From Anadara kagoshimensis (taxonomy: Eukaryota; Mollusca; Bivalvia; Arcoida; Arcidae): DNA of 64,000 bases. The notes below the pieces were generated by a model, which was given only the letters and a program-made list of their open reading frames with translations, had not been told where the DNA came from and did no database searches. Every line of letters begins with the position of its first letter. The stretch's first letter is position 1. The stretch lies in assembly GCA_021292105.1 (NCBI GenBank), contig CM037874.1, positions 58,506,539 to 58,570,538 of the forward strand. The letters are read 5' to 3'. Shown one piece after another: positions 1-11,584 of the stretch. The position numbers were made by a program, and so were the translations under genes.

Positions 1-203
1 GAAATACTTCAGGTAAATCTTGCAAATGCAATGAACCGCAAAAGCCTCATGTTTCCAGTAGCAACACACCACTGAACCCAGAAAAAGTTCCTACTCTACT
101 GATTACTGATTATACAATAGCCATGAAACTTTTACCAACTTCATATTTTAAAATTGAAAACATCTTACGCACCTGTTTGATATGCATGTACCCAGAGATT
201 CAT

Positions 204-238
<35 letters not shown>

Positions 239-3200
239 TTCATTCATTCATCTATTTTTTGTATTTTTTCAGTCCAACACAACAGTATTAAAGTTAGATT
301 TGAGTGATAATTGGTTAGGTTACCATGGAGGCATGTCAGTTTGTGAAATGTTAAAAGAAAATTGTTTTATTACAGAATTGGTAAGTCATTATAGATCAGA
401 ATGGTAGAGTGTGACAATTGAGCAATTAACATCACAAACTCATAGTCCAAGCCTCTTGGGTTTTAACCCCATCAGGACTTCTTGGTATGTCCTTAAGCAG
501 GCCATTTAATTTCACAATTCTACAGAGTGTAAAACTGATGATTTAAAAACTACATGAGTTTAACTTGTGATGGTATGATATCCCATAAGAAGGGGGGGGG
601 GGGGGGGGCTTGAAATCTCAGCTGACTTTTTCCTTGTTAAATACTGCACTGGGAAATAAAAGAAGTAATTTGGTACAGATTTTGAAACCAATTACCCATA
701 TCACAATAAGAATGGTGCAATAATGGACCCTCCATATAGTCAAATAGTCCAAATCTTGATTCAGTCAGAACACATCATTACATTCCCTACAGAATTCATG
801 ATTAGACATAGACTCTGTAATGGGTACATTTACTGCATCACCCACCAAAGCAAATGTTGTCATGACTACATTGTCCTTGATGATGTCCCAAACACTAAAG
901 GCCATTTGTTATGTATGGGGAGATGTCTGTTGGTATTTATATATAAGTGTTATTTTTCTAGACTTTTTGTTCACCCCTCAAACACTAGAATCATTATAAC
1001 TTCATCATGATTATTTAAGGATTGACATGTGTTTTTTAATCATTCATCAAGGTATGAATTGATGTATTGCCGGCCATGCCTTTTATGTTCCGACACTGGC
1101 TGCCATCACGGTACCAAAGCAGCGTTACACAACTAATGACGTACTAGTGTCAGTGATGTCATTAAATGACACAATTCAGGCCGAGTTTTCATTCTTTTTG
1201 TGTGTAATTTAAGAATGCCGGGATTTTGTTGGAACATTGTGGGCATGGCTGACGATCCCTCAATTGTTAAAGCAGACTTTTGCAAATCATATAAATTGCG
1301 AATCATTTAAGTGTTCTTTTTTTTAAATGTTAATTAATAAAGAATACTAGATTGAGAGGAAGACATTAGAACTAGAAATATCAATTGGCATTATTTGTGG
1401 AATATGTGCATTATTACATTTCATATGTCATGATGAAACTATTTACACTTTACAGTTCATCAAACAATAATGTCAGTCAAAGAAAAGAGATGATAGAGAG
1501 TGATACTTAGATTGTAAACATGTAATATGTAATTGTCCTGTTTATTTCAGAATTTATCAGACAACAGATTAGGTCCAGGGTGTGCCGAGGCTTTAAGTAA
1601 AACAATAATAAACAACACAACAATAACACATATTACGCTATCAGGAAATAACTTTGATGACAAAGCCGCAGTGTTCTTAGCAGAAGCAATAAATGTGAGT
1701 ATCTGTCTGTTACACCCATAGATTACAGTCTTGATCTTTCTCACTTGTACAACCCCTACCCTATATACATACATTGAAACACTTTGATGACAAAGCCGCA
1801 GTGTTCTTAGCAGAAGCAATAAATGTAAGTATCTGTCTGTTACACCTCATACATAGTGACCCACACATAACAGTCTTACACTTTCTAGCTTGTACAACCC
1901 CTAACCTCAGACCTATACATATATTGAAAATCTTTGATGACAAAGCCGCAGTGTTCTTAGCAGAAGCAATAAATGTGAGTATCTGTCTGTTACACTCATA
2001 CATAGTGACCATCACATTACAGTCTTACACTCTCTTGCTTGTACAACCCCCTACCCTCAACATTTAAATACATTAAAACACTTCAATGACAAAGCCGCAG
2101 TGATCTTAGCATAAGCAATAAATGTAGGTAACTCTCTATTACACTCATACATAGTGACATCACATTGCAGTCTTACACTATCTCACTTGTACAACCCCTA
2201 CCCTCAAACATATACATACATTAAAACACTTTGATGACAAAGCCGCAGTGTTCTTAGCAGAAGCAATAAATGTGAGTTACATGCACACATAGCAACCTGC
2301 AAATTATTGGAATTGTCTCTGGCTTAAGGGGCCATCAGTAACTGAGTGGTATACGTCACATGCTTACAGATTACATCCCCTTTAACTGTGTTTTAATCCC
2401 AGATCGTGCAGATTCTAGTGTCAGAAGGTTTCAGTTTGCTTGCCAAAAGGTTGGTGGTTTTCTCTGGGAAACTCTGGTGTTCTCCATCATCCCAGAACTG
2501 ACCACCTTCATATAAGTTAAGGCATCTAGAGGGTATACAACTCCATTAGTCCATTCCACTTTCTCTGGCTTGTGCAATCCACTATACAATCCGTGAAACA
2601 CTTTCGTTACAAACAGAAGAAAACTCAGTAAATGTGAGTTTCTTTCAGCCACATGCACACGAACATGTCCACACATTATTCTGAAAGTTTGCAGCTCTCT
2701 AGCATACATATATATTGGTTTCTCACACCTGTGACATGGAAATTCCTTGTTTTTACCCATGTGGTATTTCCTTGTCTCACCCTAGGGTTGAGTACAGACT
2801 ACACGCTGAATTTCCCTCATAGTTATACCTGCTCTTGATTTATTGTTGAGAAGACTTGATAAGTTGAGAAAAGTTCCGAAGTCAACCGCCAAAATCACTT
2901 ACACACGCAGAATTGATGACGTCATAATCTTTGACGTGAGAATGTCAACAAAAATCGATTATGTCATTTTCAGTAGGCACGGATGATGACATGAAAACTG
3001 AACATTTGATACAAATCAAGCTTTAGTGTTGCAAATGTGTGAGAAAAAGAATCTTACACCGGTAACAGGGTAAGACAGAGACATCGCAAACTCGAATGAA
3101 TATTATGTCCAGAACGAGCTTTAAGGAAAATATTCATCCTCGTTTGATATATCCCCGTCTTACCCTGTTACCGGTGTAAGATTCTATTAATCTCCCCCTT

Positions 3201-6200
3201 ATCTTCACATACTCACAAATTTGTTGTTTGTAAAAGCAATAATTAATAAATGTGAGTCATATATGCACCTCTCTTAATTTTGCAAAAATTTGCTAGATAA
3301 CAATACAATGAACTTCAAATAAATGAGTTAGTTTTTGAATTTTTTAAAGAATGATTATTTTATTTTTTTCAGACTACACAGAAATTAGAATATTTAAATT
3401 TAAGCCATAATTTGTTTGGAGAATTAGCTGGAATACTAATTGGTCCTGCCATAGGGGAAAATATTTCAATAAAAGATATGGATTTAAGTTGGAATTCATT
3501 CAGGAGAAAAGGTGCTGCAGCGATAGCTGACGGAATCAAGGTACATAATATAATTTATGATTGGTTGGATTAGTCTTATTATCCAATCCAGATTATTTCA
3601 ATTACAATTTCCAGAGCAGTCAGTTCTGGGATGGCTGATAAAGTTTGAGTACCCAAATAAACCCCCAGATTTAAACTTTCTCTCCTAGGGTCCGTCCTTA
3701 GGAGGATTTGGACCCTGAGGCAGTGAGAAGGGCTGCAATGATCTTAAGTATGTGGTTTTCAGTGGCCCAGCTGCATGGGATGCTGTGTAGTAACAGTCTC
3801 TGTCCCTCGTAATTTCCATTTTAAATTTATACATTGAAATTTAATAAAAAAAAATATTCTAAATGCACACAATTATGTCATTATCCACACTTTTTTATCA
3901 TTCAGAATAATGTTGCTTTAAAGAAGATAAATTTATCATGGAATGGATTTGGACTTGAAGGATCTCGGGCACTAGGAGATGCTCTCAAGGCTAATGGAAC
4001 GTTAGAAGAATTAGATATTGGGTAAGTTGTGAGTGTTACTTGCAGGGCCATTCGTTATTTCTTAACCAACTGATATGTACATAGCTAAGCAGATCTTGTC
4101 TTTGAATTTGATTGGTTGAATTATCTCCCTTTGTTTGAAGATTAAGCTATGTGTTTAAAATAATTTGTTGCCAACTATAAATTGTAATTAAACATAGACA
4201 TATCTAAGCAGATCCTGCTTTTGAATTTGATTGGCTGATTTATCTCCCTTTGTTTGAAGATTAAGCTTTGTGTTTGAAAGAATTTATTGCAAACTATAAA
4301 TTGTAATTGGACATAGACATACAGCTAGTCATATAAGAGTGTTGTTTGTGTTAACTATTCCATTCACTCTGGAATGACCAAGTTATATATGTGACAAATC
4401 AGGTATAAAACCATACTTATAGGTCATTTCATCAATTTAAAGATTATTGTTCCTTCTCAAACTATATCAGTTATAATGATTAAAGATGTTTTACAATATG
4501 TACACATTCTCTTAACATTATGAGTAGAGACATTAGTACCAGTGATCGCGAAGTATTAATTTTATTATAACTGTTTTGTGATTAAATGCTCTTTATATTC
4601 TTCTAATTTGCAGCAATAACAGATTAACAACAGAATGTGCAGTGTTAATTGGTAAAGGGCTTTCTGCAAATGAGACTCTAAAAATACTAAAGGTAAGGAA
4701 GATGGAATATGGTTAAGAGGATTTTTTGGAAGGGATGTTGAAAGACATAATAAAGTGGGAACAAGCAACAACAATGAATGCTGTGACAGTGACCAAGTTT
4801 AACAATCAATTTTCAAATTCTAATATAAGGGTATCTAATATAATCAAAATGTTGACCAAAATACATATAATAAAGTGTGTGTGAGTGACTGACGGAAATT
4901 TAACTTCCAAACCAAGATTACTACAGGAAGTCACCACATTAACAAAGATCAAGCGAGTTATACCTGTATCTAGACATCACAATTAAAACACTTAAGTTTG
5001 GCAGTGTATGATTATAAACTGTGTGTAAAGTAATTTTTTTAATGAATAATGAATATATGTCACATTTTCCCAAAATAATATAGAATTACCGGTATGCCAT
5101 TCTATAATATACCACAAATGTAACAGGATATATGTCATATGGTATAATGACACAATCCAAACTTTACTGAGCACTTCTGTTTAATAAACTTTTGATAGAA
5201 GACAAAGAACCATTCATGAACATCAAATCAGATGATTTATTTGTTTGTTTAATTTCAGATGGGTAAGAACCCAATGCAAAGTTCTGGTTGTTATGGTATC
5301 TGTGCCGCTATACTACGTAATCCAAACTGTATACTACAGCAATTAGATTTTACAGTAAGTATTGTATATATTAACTTTGATAGACTTTGAGGGAACCATG
5401 TAGTTTAGGACCCCTTGTCTATGTAGCATACCTGTTAGTGAAGGAGCCCCAGGCTATGTAAGACCACTGTCTATGAAGGAATCCAGTCTATGAATGACCT
5501 ATTAAGGACCCCATGTCTATGTAGGACCCCTGTCTATGTAGGGTCTCTGGCTATGTAGGACCACTGTCTATGTAGGGCCTCTGTCTATGTAGGACAAGGA
5601 CCACTGTCTATGAAGGAATCCAGTCTATGAATGACCCATTATCTATTAAGGACCCCATGTCTATGTAGGACCCCTGTCTATGTGGGGCCTCTGTCTATGA
5701 AGGAAGCCTGTCTATGAAAGATCCGAAGGACCCCTGTTTATGTAAGATGCATGTCTTATTGATGCCCCTTGTAGTTCATGTAGTTAAAGGACCATGTCTA
5801 GGTAGGATCCCTGTCCATGAAGGACTCCTGTCTATAAGGGACCTCTGTTTAACAAAAGCCCAGTCTATAAAAGACCCTTGTACTTTGTCTATGAAGGATA
5901 CCTGTCTATGTAGAACCCATATCTATGAACACAGTGAAAGGCCTGTTTTTTTTTGTAGAAGGCCTATGCAAGACCCCTTTTACTACCAAGTCTACAGTCC
6001 TGACCATTCAGACACACTTTTTATATACTCTTAGCGACTAGTAGACAAGAAATTTACAACTTTATCAATGATTTTTTTTTGTATTTTAGGATATTTTAGT
6101 AAACAAAGACTTTGAGGAAGTTTATAAACAAGTGGCAGAGCAATTACCTAGTTTGAAAATGAAACACGGCGGCATGGAACCCGAACTTAAACCCAAGGCT

Positions 6201-9200
6201 AAAATACATCCAATGGTTAAACTAAACAATTACATCAAGAAAAATAACCTACGTCTTGTAGATTTCTTTAATAAGTTTGACAAAGATGGAAGTATGAGTG
6301 TTACCTATGATGAATTTGAACAAGGATTAGAGGTAAGTTACGCTTTGTTACCTAAAGATTGTCAGTCTTCGTCATTAGGAGCCTGAATATTGGACCCATT
6401 TTAAAAAGTCCAAAAGTTATGCATTTTTTTTCAAAAATATTATGCACACTATAATTATAAAAATACATTTGTATGTTAGCCACAAGTGTCAAAAAATGGC
6501 ACTAATTTAAATGTTTACAAAATACAATTTATATATACAAATGTAACTTATGTAACATGTACATGTATATCTAAATTTATTTACGTCAATTTCTGTATCT
6601 TTAAAATGAAAACTTTTTTTTCTCATTTTGTCTCACTGGGTTTGATTTCCAATCAGGCAGGTCCTAATATGGAATGTTTTACAGTTAACTTACTGAAGTC
6701 CATCTTTCTTGAACTGACTTTTGGTACCTGGGTAATAGTGAAATATTTTCTAGGTTATAAATACTCTTTGAACCTACCAACAAAGTCACTACAAAATGGT
6801 GAATTATTTTGCTATGAAAACCATGGGTCCAATGCCACACCCAAAGTAGGATGGGGTAATTTCTGTCAACGTTTATTTTGGAGTTAGTTATTGTTATTCT
6901 ATAATTTGTACTTCTTGTTTATCATAGTGTGCAAAAGCAGCTTTATCTAAATATGCAAACATGATTCAGGTAAAATGCACAGATGTTAAATAATGTTTGT
7001 TGTCGTAACACAGTCACAGACCATTGTTTGAAGAATTAAAGTGTGCATGTGTTAATTTTATATCACATAAAAAAGTCTGTAAAGTAAAACCTGCTGTAGT
7101 GATGATTTCTGTATGAAGAGCTAGCACATATCTCATGTATCTATTCCCTAAAAACTGCTAAAGTGTTCGAAATTTTGCTGAAATTCCAACCAGCCCTGAT
7201 CTGCAGTGGAGTTTGTTAGGGATGTGTTGAAAAAGTTAACTGTCCTGCCAGAAAATAATCATTATCGGGCTGGTGGACTGGCTGTTATTTCGAACAGTGA
7301 CCTGCTATATGGATCAGCTCAAATCAGATTAAAAACAAATTCTCTAAATAAAACCTGCTATAGTGATCACTTATGTATGAAGACCACTTCAGAAGACCTA
7401 GCAACCACCTTTGTTTAAATACAACCTGTATAGTAAAACATGTTATAGTGACCACCTTTGTATAAAGATCTGTAGCAACCATCTTTGTTTAAATACAACC
7501 TGTATAGTAAAACATGATATAGTGACCACCTTTGTATAAAGATCTGTAGCAACTATCTTTGTTTAAATACAACCTGTATAGTAAAACATGATATAGTGAC
7601 CACCTTTGTATAAAGATCTGTAGCAACTATCTTTGTTTAAATACAACCTATATAGTAAAACATGATATAGTGACCACCTTTGTATAAAGATCTGTAGCAA
7701 CTATCTTTGTTTAAATACAACCTATATAGTAAAACATGATATAGTGACCACCTTTGTATAAAGATCTGTAGCAACTATCTTTGTTTAAATACAACCTATA
7801 TAGTAAAACATGATATAGTGACCACCTTTGTATAAAGATCTGTAGCAACTATCTTTGTTTAAATACAACCTATATAGTAAAACATGATATAGTGACCACC
7901 TTTGTATAAAGATCTGTAGCAACTATCTTTGTTTAAATACAACCTATATAGTAAAACATGATATAGTGACCACCTTTGTATAAAGATCTGTAGCAACTAT
8001 CTTTGTTTAAATACAACCTATATAGTAAAACATGATATAGTGACCACCTTTGTATAAAGATCTGTAGCAACTATCTTTGTTTAAATACAACCTATATAGT
8101 AAAACATGATATAGTGACCACCTTTGTATAAAGATCTGTAGCAACTGTCTTTGTTTAAATACAACCTATATAGTAAAACATGATATAGTGACCACCTTTG
8201 TATAAAGATCTGTAGCAACTATCTTTGTTTAAATACAACCTATATAGTAAAACATGATATAGTGACCACCTTTGTATAAAGATCTGCAATTATAACTCTA
8301 TGCTTCATAGTTTAACCAGATAATTTATGTAAGGACTAGCTGTCTATATTTCATAGGTCCTGTAGATGGTTTTAATATACAGGTTTTCATTCTTGTCCGA
8401 TACAAAATAGTGTTCAAGTGTTCACAAAAAGCATGTATATTGTAAATGAATTGCGTTTTTTCTTTTCCAAGATTTAAAATTCACAAAAAATGTATGTGTT
8501 TTCCCTTAAAAGATTTGGTTTTCCAGCCATAATCTCCTTCTACACACTCACTCAACCAGTAAAATGCACATAATGTTAACTCTTTGTACATGTGTGTTGT
8601 AACTTAGTCCAGTTAAGTGTGTGTTCATATATTGATTTTAAGTAAATTAACATGAAAGTAATCTAATAATTTTATCGTATCAAGTTTTGAAAGAAAAATG
8701 CTACAACTATTTTATAATTTGGCGTAATGGATCACTGTGACGTCATTAGTTTTCATGGTTTCTGAATTTCTGTTATTTTCATGGACTCCCTAGGCCCCTG
8801 AATTTCTGTTATTTTCGTGGACTCCCTAGGCCCCTGAATTTCTGTTATTTTCATGGACTCCCTAGGCCCCTGAATTTCTGTTATTTTCGTGGACTCCCTA
8901 GGCCCCAAATTTAAATGTCAGCCAAATGATATATATAGTGAATTGTCGTTAAAGGGTAACAAGAAACCACAAATATATTGACCCACAAAATGCCATTTTT
9001 TCGTAGAACTATGAATATTGGACACTGGAATAATACTGGTAAATGATTTCACATTATGCAAATGTGATAGATTTTTTGTCAGTTTGCTTTTTGAAGGTTG
9101 GTGGTTTATTCCCATGATTTCTTTACTCAGGATTCCCCATTATTCCAGAATTGATCACCAGGATATTGAAGAAATAATTTTATTGATTGCAGCATAAACA

Positions 9201-11471
9201 TCATACCAACTAAACAACCTGTTAATTTAAGTTATCTCCTTTGATCTGGAATATTACATTTTAAAGTTATATTCAAAATCATCAAAGTGGAGTAGGGGTT
9301 TTGTATATAAAGCCTGGTGCACTACCAAATAAATAAATTATATATATATATAATCAAAGATGCTTTTCGAAAATTATTTTATCAACAGTCATGTGTTAAG
9401 AAAATTTAATCTGGCATTTACACTGGGATTGCTCATGTAAGATATGATTGACACCCCATAATGTTTGTGTTTAACATGCTGAAGTTGCAATTTTTTTAAA
9501 ACAATTTTATTACGGGGAAGATCAACTTTTGTGATTCCAAATTGGAAAAATAGCTTTGCCCAAATGTTATGGATATCACATGGAACTGGTATGCTGGTGA
9601 ATTCTATTACGAAGAGGATTTTATATTTCTATTTATTATATACTTTTTATACACCCCGCTTAAAAAGTGGGGGGTATATAGTGATAGGGGTGTCCGTCCA
9701 TTCTTCCGTTACACCTTAGGGTACCTATCTCTTATCCCCAACTCCTCCTAAACCCTTATATGGATTTTCATGAAACTTTCACACAATCTTTGTGATATAA
9801 TGTAGATGTGCACCTCCTATTTAAAAATTTGATCCGATGGATTTTTGGGAGCGGGAGTATTTTTTGTGAGCTTGTGGCTTACAGTTTTTCTAGTTTGAAT
9901 TGTTACATGGCTGTTTTTTATCAGACATGTTCTATGTTACTTGTAGGAGACAGGTATAAAACTAACACATGATGAAATACAGCTCCTACTTCAAGAATTA
10001 GACGCTGATGGTGATGGTGAAGTTAATTTTAGGTAAGGGAAAATCTAAATATACAGTCATACCTGCCTTAAAGCCCACCTCTGTATAAGGACCCTCTGTT
10101 GTTACAAGGCCAGTAAAATTTTATAACATTTGCCCTTATTCATGTCATTCAAACCTTTATATATGAGCCACGTGCTCATAAAGGCCACTTTTACTAGTTC
10201 CTTTGGGAGGCTTATATATATATAGTCAGGTTTGAAATTTTGAAAATCAACTAAAGTGGTCATTCTTAAGAAAGCGCCATAGGGACATTGATCCTTTATT
10301 ATGCAAATGACCCTATTGTTCCGTCCTTAGTGCAGGGCTTCGATTATTCACTCGTCCACCCGTTCTGACGAGTGAAATGTGTACTGGGACGAGTGATGTT
10401 GTTATTGCACTCGTTACAGTGCCTAGTTAAATTTATCAGACATATTCATCATGGGCTTGTTACAATTAATAAATAATAGATAATTCAGTGTAGGTCTGGA
10501 AAATTGTGTATAAGAAGATCAATTGTAACGATCCGGGCCCCTTTGTTAAAATCTTGCTGTTCTGTTACAGGCGTGAATCAACAAAATCATTTGAATGTTT
10601 GCATCACATGTGCAAATCATTTCGCATTCGGAAGGCACTCGGTGTAATGTAAAATCCAACTGATGTTCCGAGTGTTTATATATTTGTCAGTCGTATGTCC
10701 TATCTTGTACATATATCACAATATTATCTTTTACACTTGTGGTGACTGTGCCGAGTTAAATTTCCAAGTGCCAAGTGGTTTTCTTATTCAACTAGGCATT
10801 GTGCCAAGTGGAAATATTTACAATATGACTGTACCTGTCTTCGATGAAACATACAGAAGCAATTGTATTTCAATTCCCAATGAAAGACAATGGAGGTCAT
10901 GACTCTTGATGTGTATCAATTTTCCCGCAATATTACGTCATGTCCTACACAGCGGGTTGTGTGGTCATGTGATATACGCCGATCTCGCATGGCTAAAAAC
11001 TCTATATCACACGCGCAGATATGGAAAAAATAGCGCCAAGGTACAAAATATTTATTGTAAATATAAGAAATGACATTTCTGTTCATGGTATTTCAAGGGG
11101 TAATGAAAGATAGTGTGGCATGTGCCAAATTCAAAATGAAGGGCTTTGCCCTTCATCGAATTTGGCACGCGCCACACTATCTTTCATAACCCCTTGAAAT
11201 ACCATGATCAGAATGTCATTTTTAAATTAAAAATTCTATCTAAGGCCTGTAGTGGCTCATATTTAACATTACATGCCCCTTATGATCTGGATAAAATACC
11301 TGCAGCTGATATTATGTAGTTGTTTTGTTATCAATAAAAACTTTTCTCTTAAAATTTAATTAATTTAATTTCAGTGAACTTGTTGTGGGACATACTGGAT
11401 TTGAAGACAAACAAGACTCCATTAATACCATATTAACAGCTACACAACCTGTCCGACCCATGACAACGTGA
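1..11471 (+). CDS. LRRC74-like leucine-rich-repeat protein with two C-terminal EF-hands (5' partial)
   Basis: Exons, all with consensus splice sites and matching phase: 1-12 (tentative), 273-380, 1551-1694, 3373-3540, 3906-4021, 4614-4692, 5259-5354, 6090-6332, 9947-10032, 11375-11471 (stop TGA). The visible part is 382 aa. Residues 1 to about 240 are ribonuclease-inhibitor-type leucine-rich repeats of about 28 residues (LxLSxNxLGxxGxxxLxxxLxxN), such as LDLSDNWLG, LNLSHNLFGE and INLSWNGFGLEG, usually one or two per exon. A basic linker (KPKAKIHPMVKLNNYIKK) follows. Then come two canonical calcium-binding EF-hand loops, DKDGSMSVTYDE (about residues 305-316) and DADGDGEVNFSE (about 341-352). 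The repeats resemble the LRRC74/NOD-like repeat class; the role is probably a cytosolic calcium-sensitive scaffold, which is inference from domains. Upstream exons are outside the window. Exon ends at 1694 and 11471 have degenerate tandem copies downstream. Confidence 0.8.
203..242. repeat. (TTTA)n microsatellite
   Basis: About ten TTTA units lie just upstream of the polypyrimidine tract of the exon starting at 273, in an intron of the LRR gene. Confidence 0.95.
592..608. repeat. 17-base G homopolymer
   Basis: An uninterrupted run of 17 G in the intron 381-1550. Apart from this the intron shows no feature I can name. The length of the run may be a sequencing estimate. Confidence 0.9.
1652..2285 (+). 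repeat. Tandem copies of an exon 3' end plus its 5' splice site
   Basis: The last 43 bases of the exon 1551-1694 together with its splice donor and about 100 bases of intron occur five times. The copies begin at 1652, 1782, 1932, 2081 and 2229, spaced 130-150 bp. Each ends in a potential donor: gtgagt at 1695, gtaagt at 1825, gtgagt at 1975, gtaggt at 2124 (decayed) and gtgagt at 2272. Only the first copy has the rest of the exon and an upstream acceptor at 1549-1550. A more decayed sixth copy ends with a donor at 2634, and a possible remnant has one at 3252. Confidence 0.9.
2395..2625 (-). repeat. tRNA-type SINE fragment (family 3)
   Basis: This stretch matches, inverted or direct, pieces at 9075-9165, 16185-16440, 19780-19880, 36859-36960, 49296-49535, 55640-55970, 57400-57560 and 57885-58060. 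The shared text includes 'tttgcttgccaaaaggttgg', 'ctccatcatcccagaactga' and 'atataagt'. It is a dispersed short element. The copy at 49296 has a tRNA-like head, so I class the family as a tRNA-derived SINE. Confidence 0.6.
3049..3184. repeat. 136-bp foldback with perfect 28-bp inverted ends
   Basis: Bases 3049-3076 and 3157-3184 are exact reverse complements (28 bp; core TTACACCGGTAACAGGGTAA). The inner part is also partly palindromic (aaactcgaatgaatatt against aatattcatcctcgttt). This is a MITE-like or cruciform-forming element in the intron before the exon at 3373. Confidence 0.85.
5370..5960. repeat. Degenerate short tandem repeat (unit about 18 bp)
   Basis: Dozens of variants of 'tgtctatgtaggacccc' fill the intron 5355-6089 of the LRR gene. 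Open reading frames here are low-complexity by-products of the repeat. Confidence 0.85.
6928..6969 (+). other. Possible 42-bp cassette exon of the LRR gene
   Basis: A stretch flanked by 'tcatag' and 'gtaaaa' gives 14 in-frame codons (CAKAALSKYANMIQ) with phase 0 at both ends, so it could be included between the exons 6090-6332 and 9947-10032 without shifting frame. The EF-hand pair has normal spacing without it, and its donor is weak. If real it would be an alternative exon that lengthens the linker between the EF-hands. This could be chance. Confidence 0.2.
7398..8287. repeat. 74-bp satellite, about 12 copies
   Basis: The anchor 'gatctg' recurs at 7467, 7541, 7615, 7689, 7763, 7837, 7911, 7985, 8059, 8133, 8207 and 8281, an exact 74-bp period. 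The middle copies are almost identical, while flanking copies from about 7077 are more diverged. It lies in the 3.6-kb intron 6333-9946. Its text (tagtgaccacctttgtataaag) resembles the dispersed CAGTCAAACCTG element listed elsewhere. Confidence 0.97.
8764..8907. repeat. 36-bp tandem repeat, 4 copies
   Basis: 'gaatttctgttattttc' recurs at 8764, 8800, 8836 and 8872. Alternate copies share a T/A difference (catgg or cgtgg), which suggests doubling of a 72-bp pair. Confidence 0.95.
9650..9897. repeat. Dispersed repeat 'CCCCGCTTAAAAAGTGGGG', copy 1
   Basis: About 248 bp closely matching 29903-30147: a short hairpin at the start (ccccgcttaaaaagtgggg), then 'ttccgttacaccttagggta' and 'tcatgaaactttcacacaat'. 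It sits about 50 bp before the EF-hand exon at 9947. No coding capacity was seen. Confidence 0.85.
10051..10220. repeat. CAGTCAAACCTG-type MITE, copy 1
   Basis: This short element begins 'cagtcatacctgccttaaag' and ends near 'atatagtcaggtttga'. Together with the copies at 12645, 14986, 19456, 39837 and 53824 it defines a family of about 160-180 bp with terminal inverted repeats and a probable TA target site. This copy lies in the LRR intron 10033-11374. Confidence 0.75.
10325..10445. repeat. Possible CAGGG-ended repeat
   Basis: The text from 'gtgcagggcttcgattattc' with repeated 'actcgtc/gacgagtg' resembles the ends of the elements at 20700 and 43895. It may be a decayed hAT-type terminus. The rest of this intron up to 11067 shows nothing I can name. 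Confidence 0.35.
11068..11221. repeat. 154-bp long hairpin
   Basis: Two arms of about 75 bp (from 'aaatgacatttctgttcatg' to 'aatgaagggc', and from 'gcccttcat' to 'aatgtcattt') are nearly perfect reverse complements around a loop of a few bases at 'gggctttgccc'. It lies 150 bp before the last LRR-gene exon. If transcribed it would form a stable hairpin. Confidence 0.9.
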
Positions 11472-11584
11472 TGGATTGTCGTCATAGAATATAGATGGAC
11501 AATTTAGAAAACAAGTTTGAAATCAAGCTATGGATGTATGATGCTTGGTGAAAAAATATAAAAATTCACAGGAATATATTGAAC

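Noticed and set aside
5714-6034. 106-codon plus-strand frame.
   Set aside because: Lies in the degenerate 18-bp tandem repeat within an LRR-gene intron; not supported by codon pattern.
7398-8287. A regularly spaced direct-repeat array that could suggest a CRISPR.
   Set aside because: Whole 74-bp units are identical with no variable spacers, and the setting is a eukaryotic intron.
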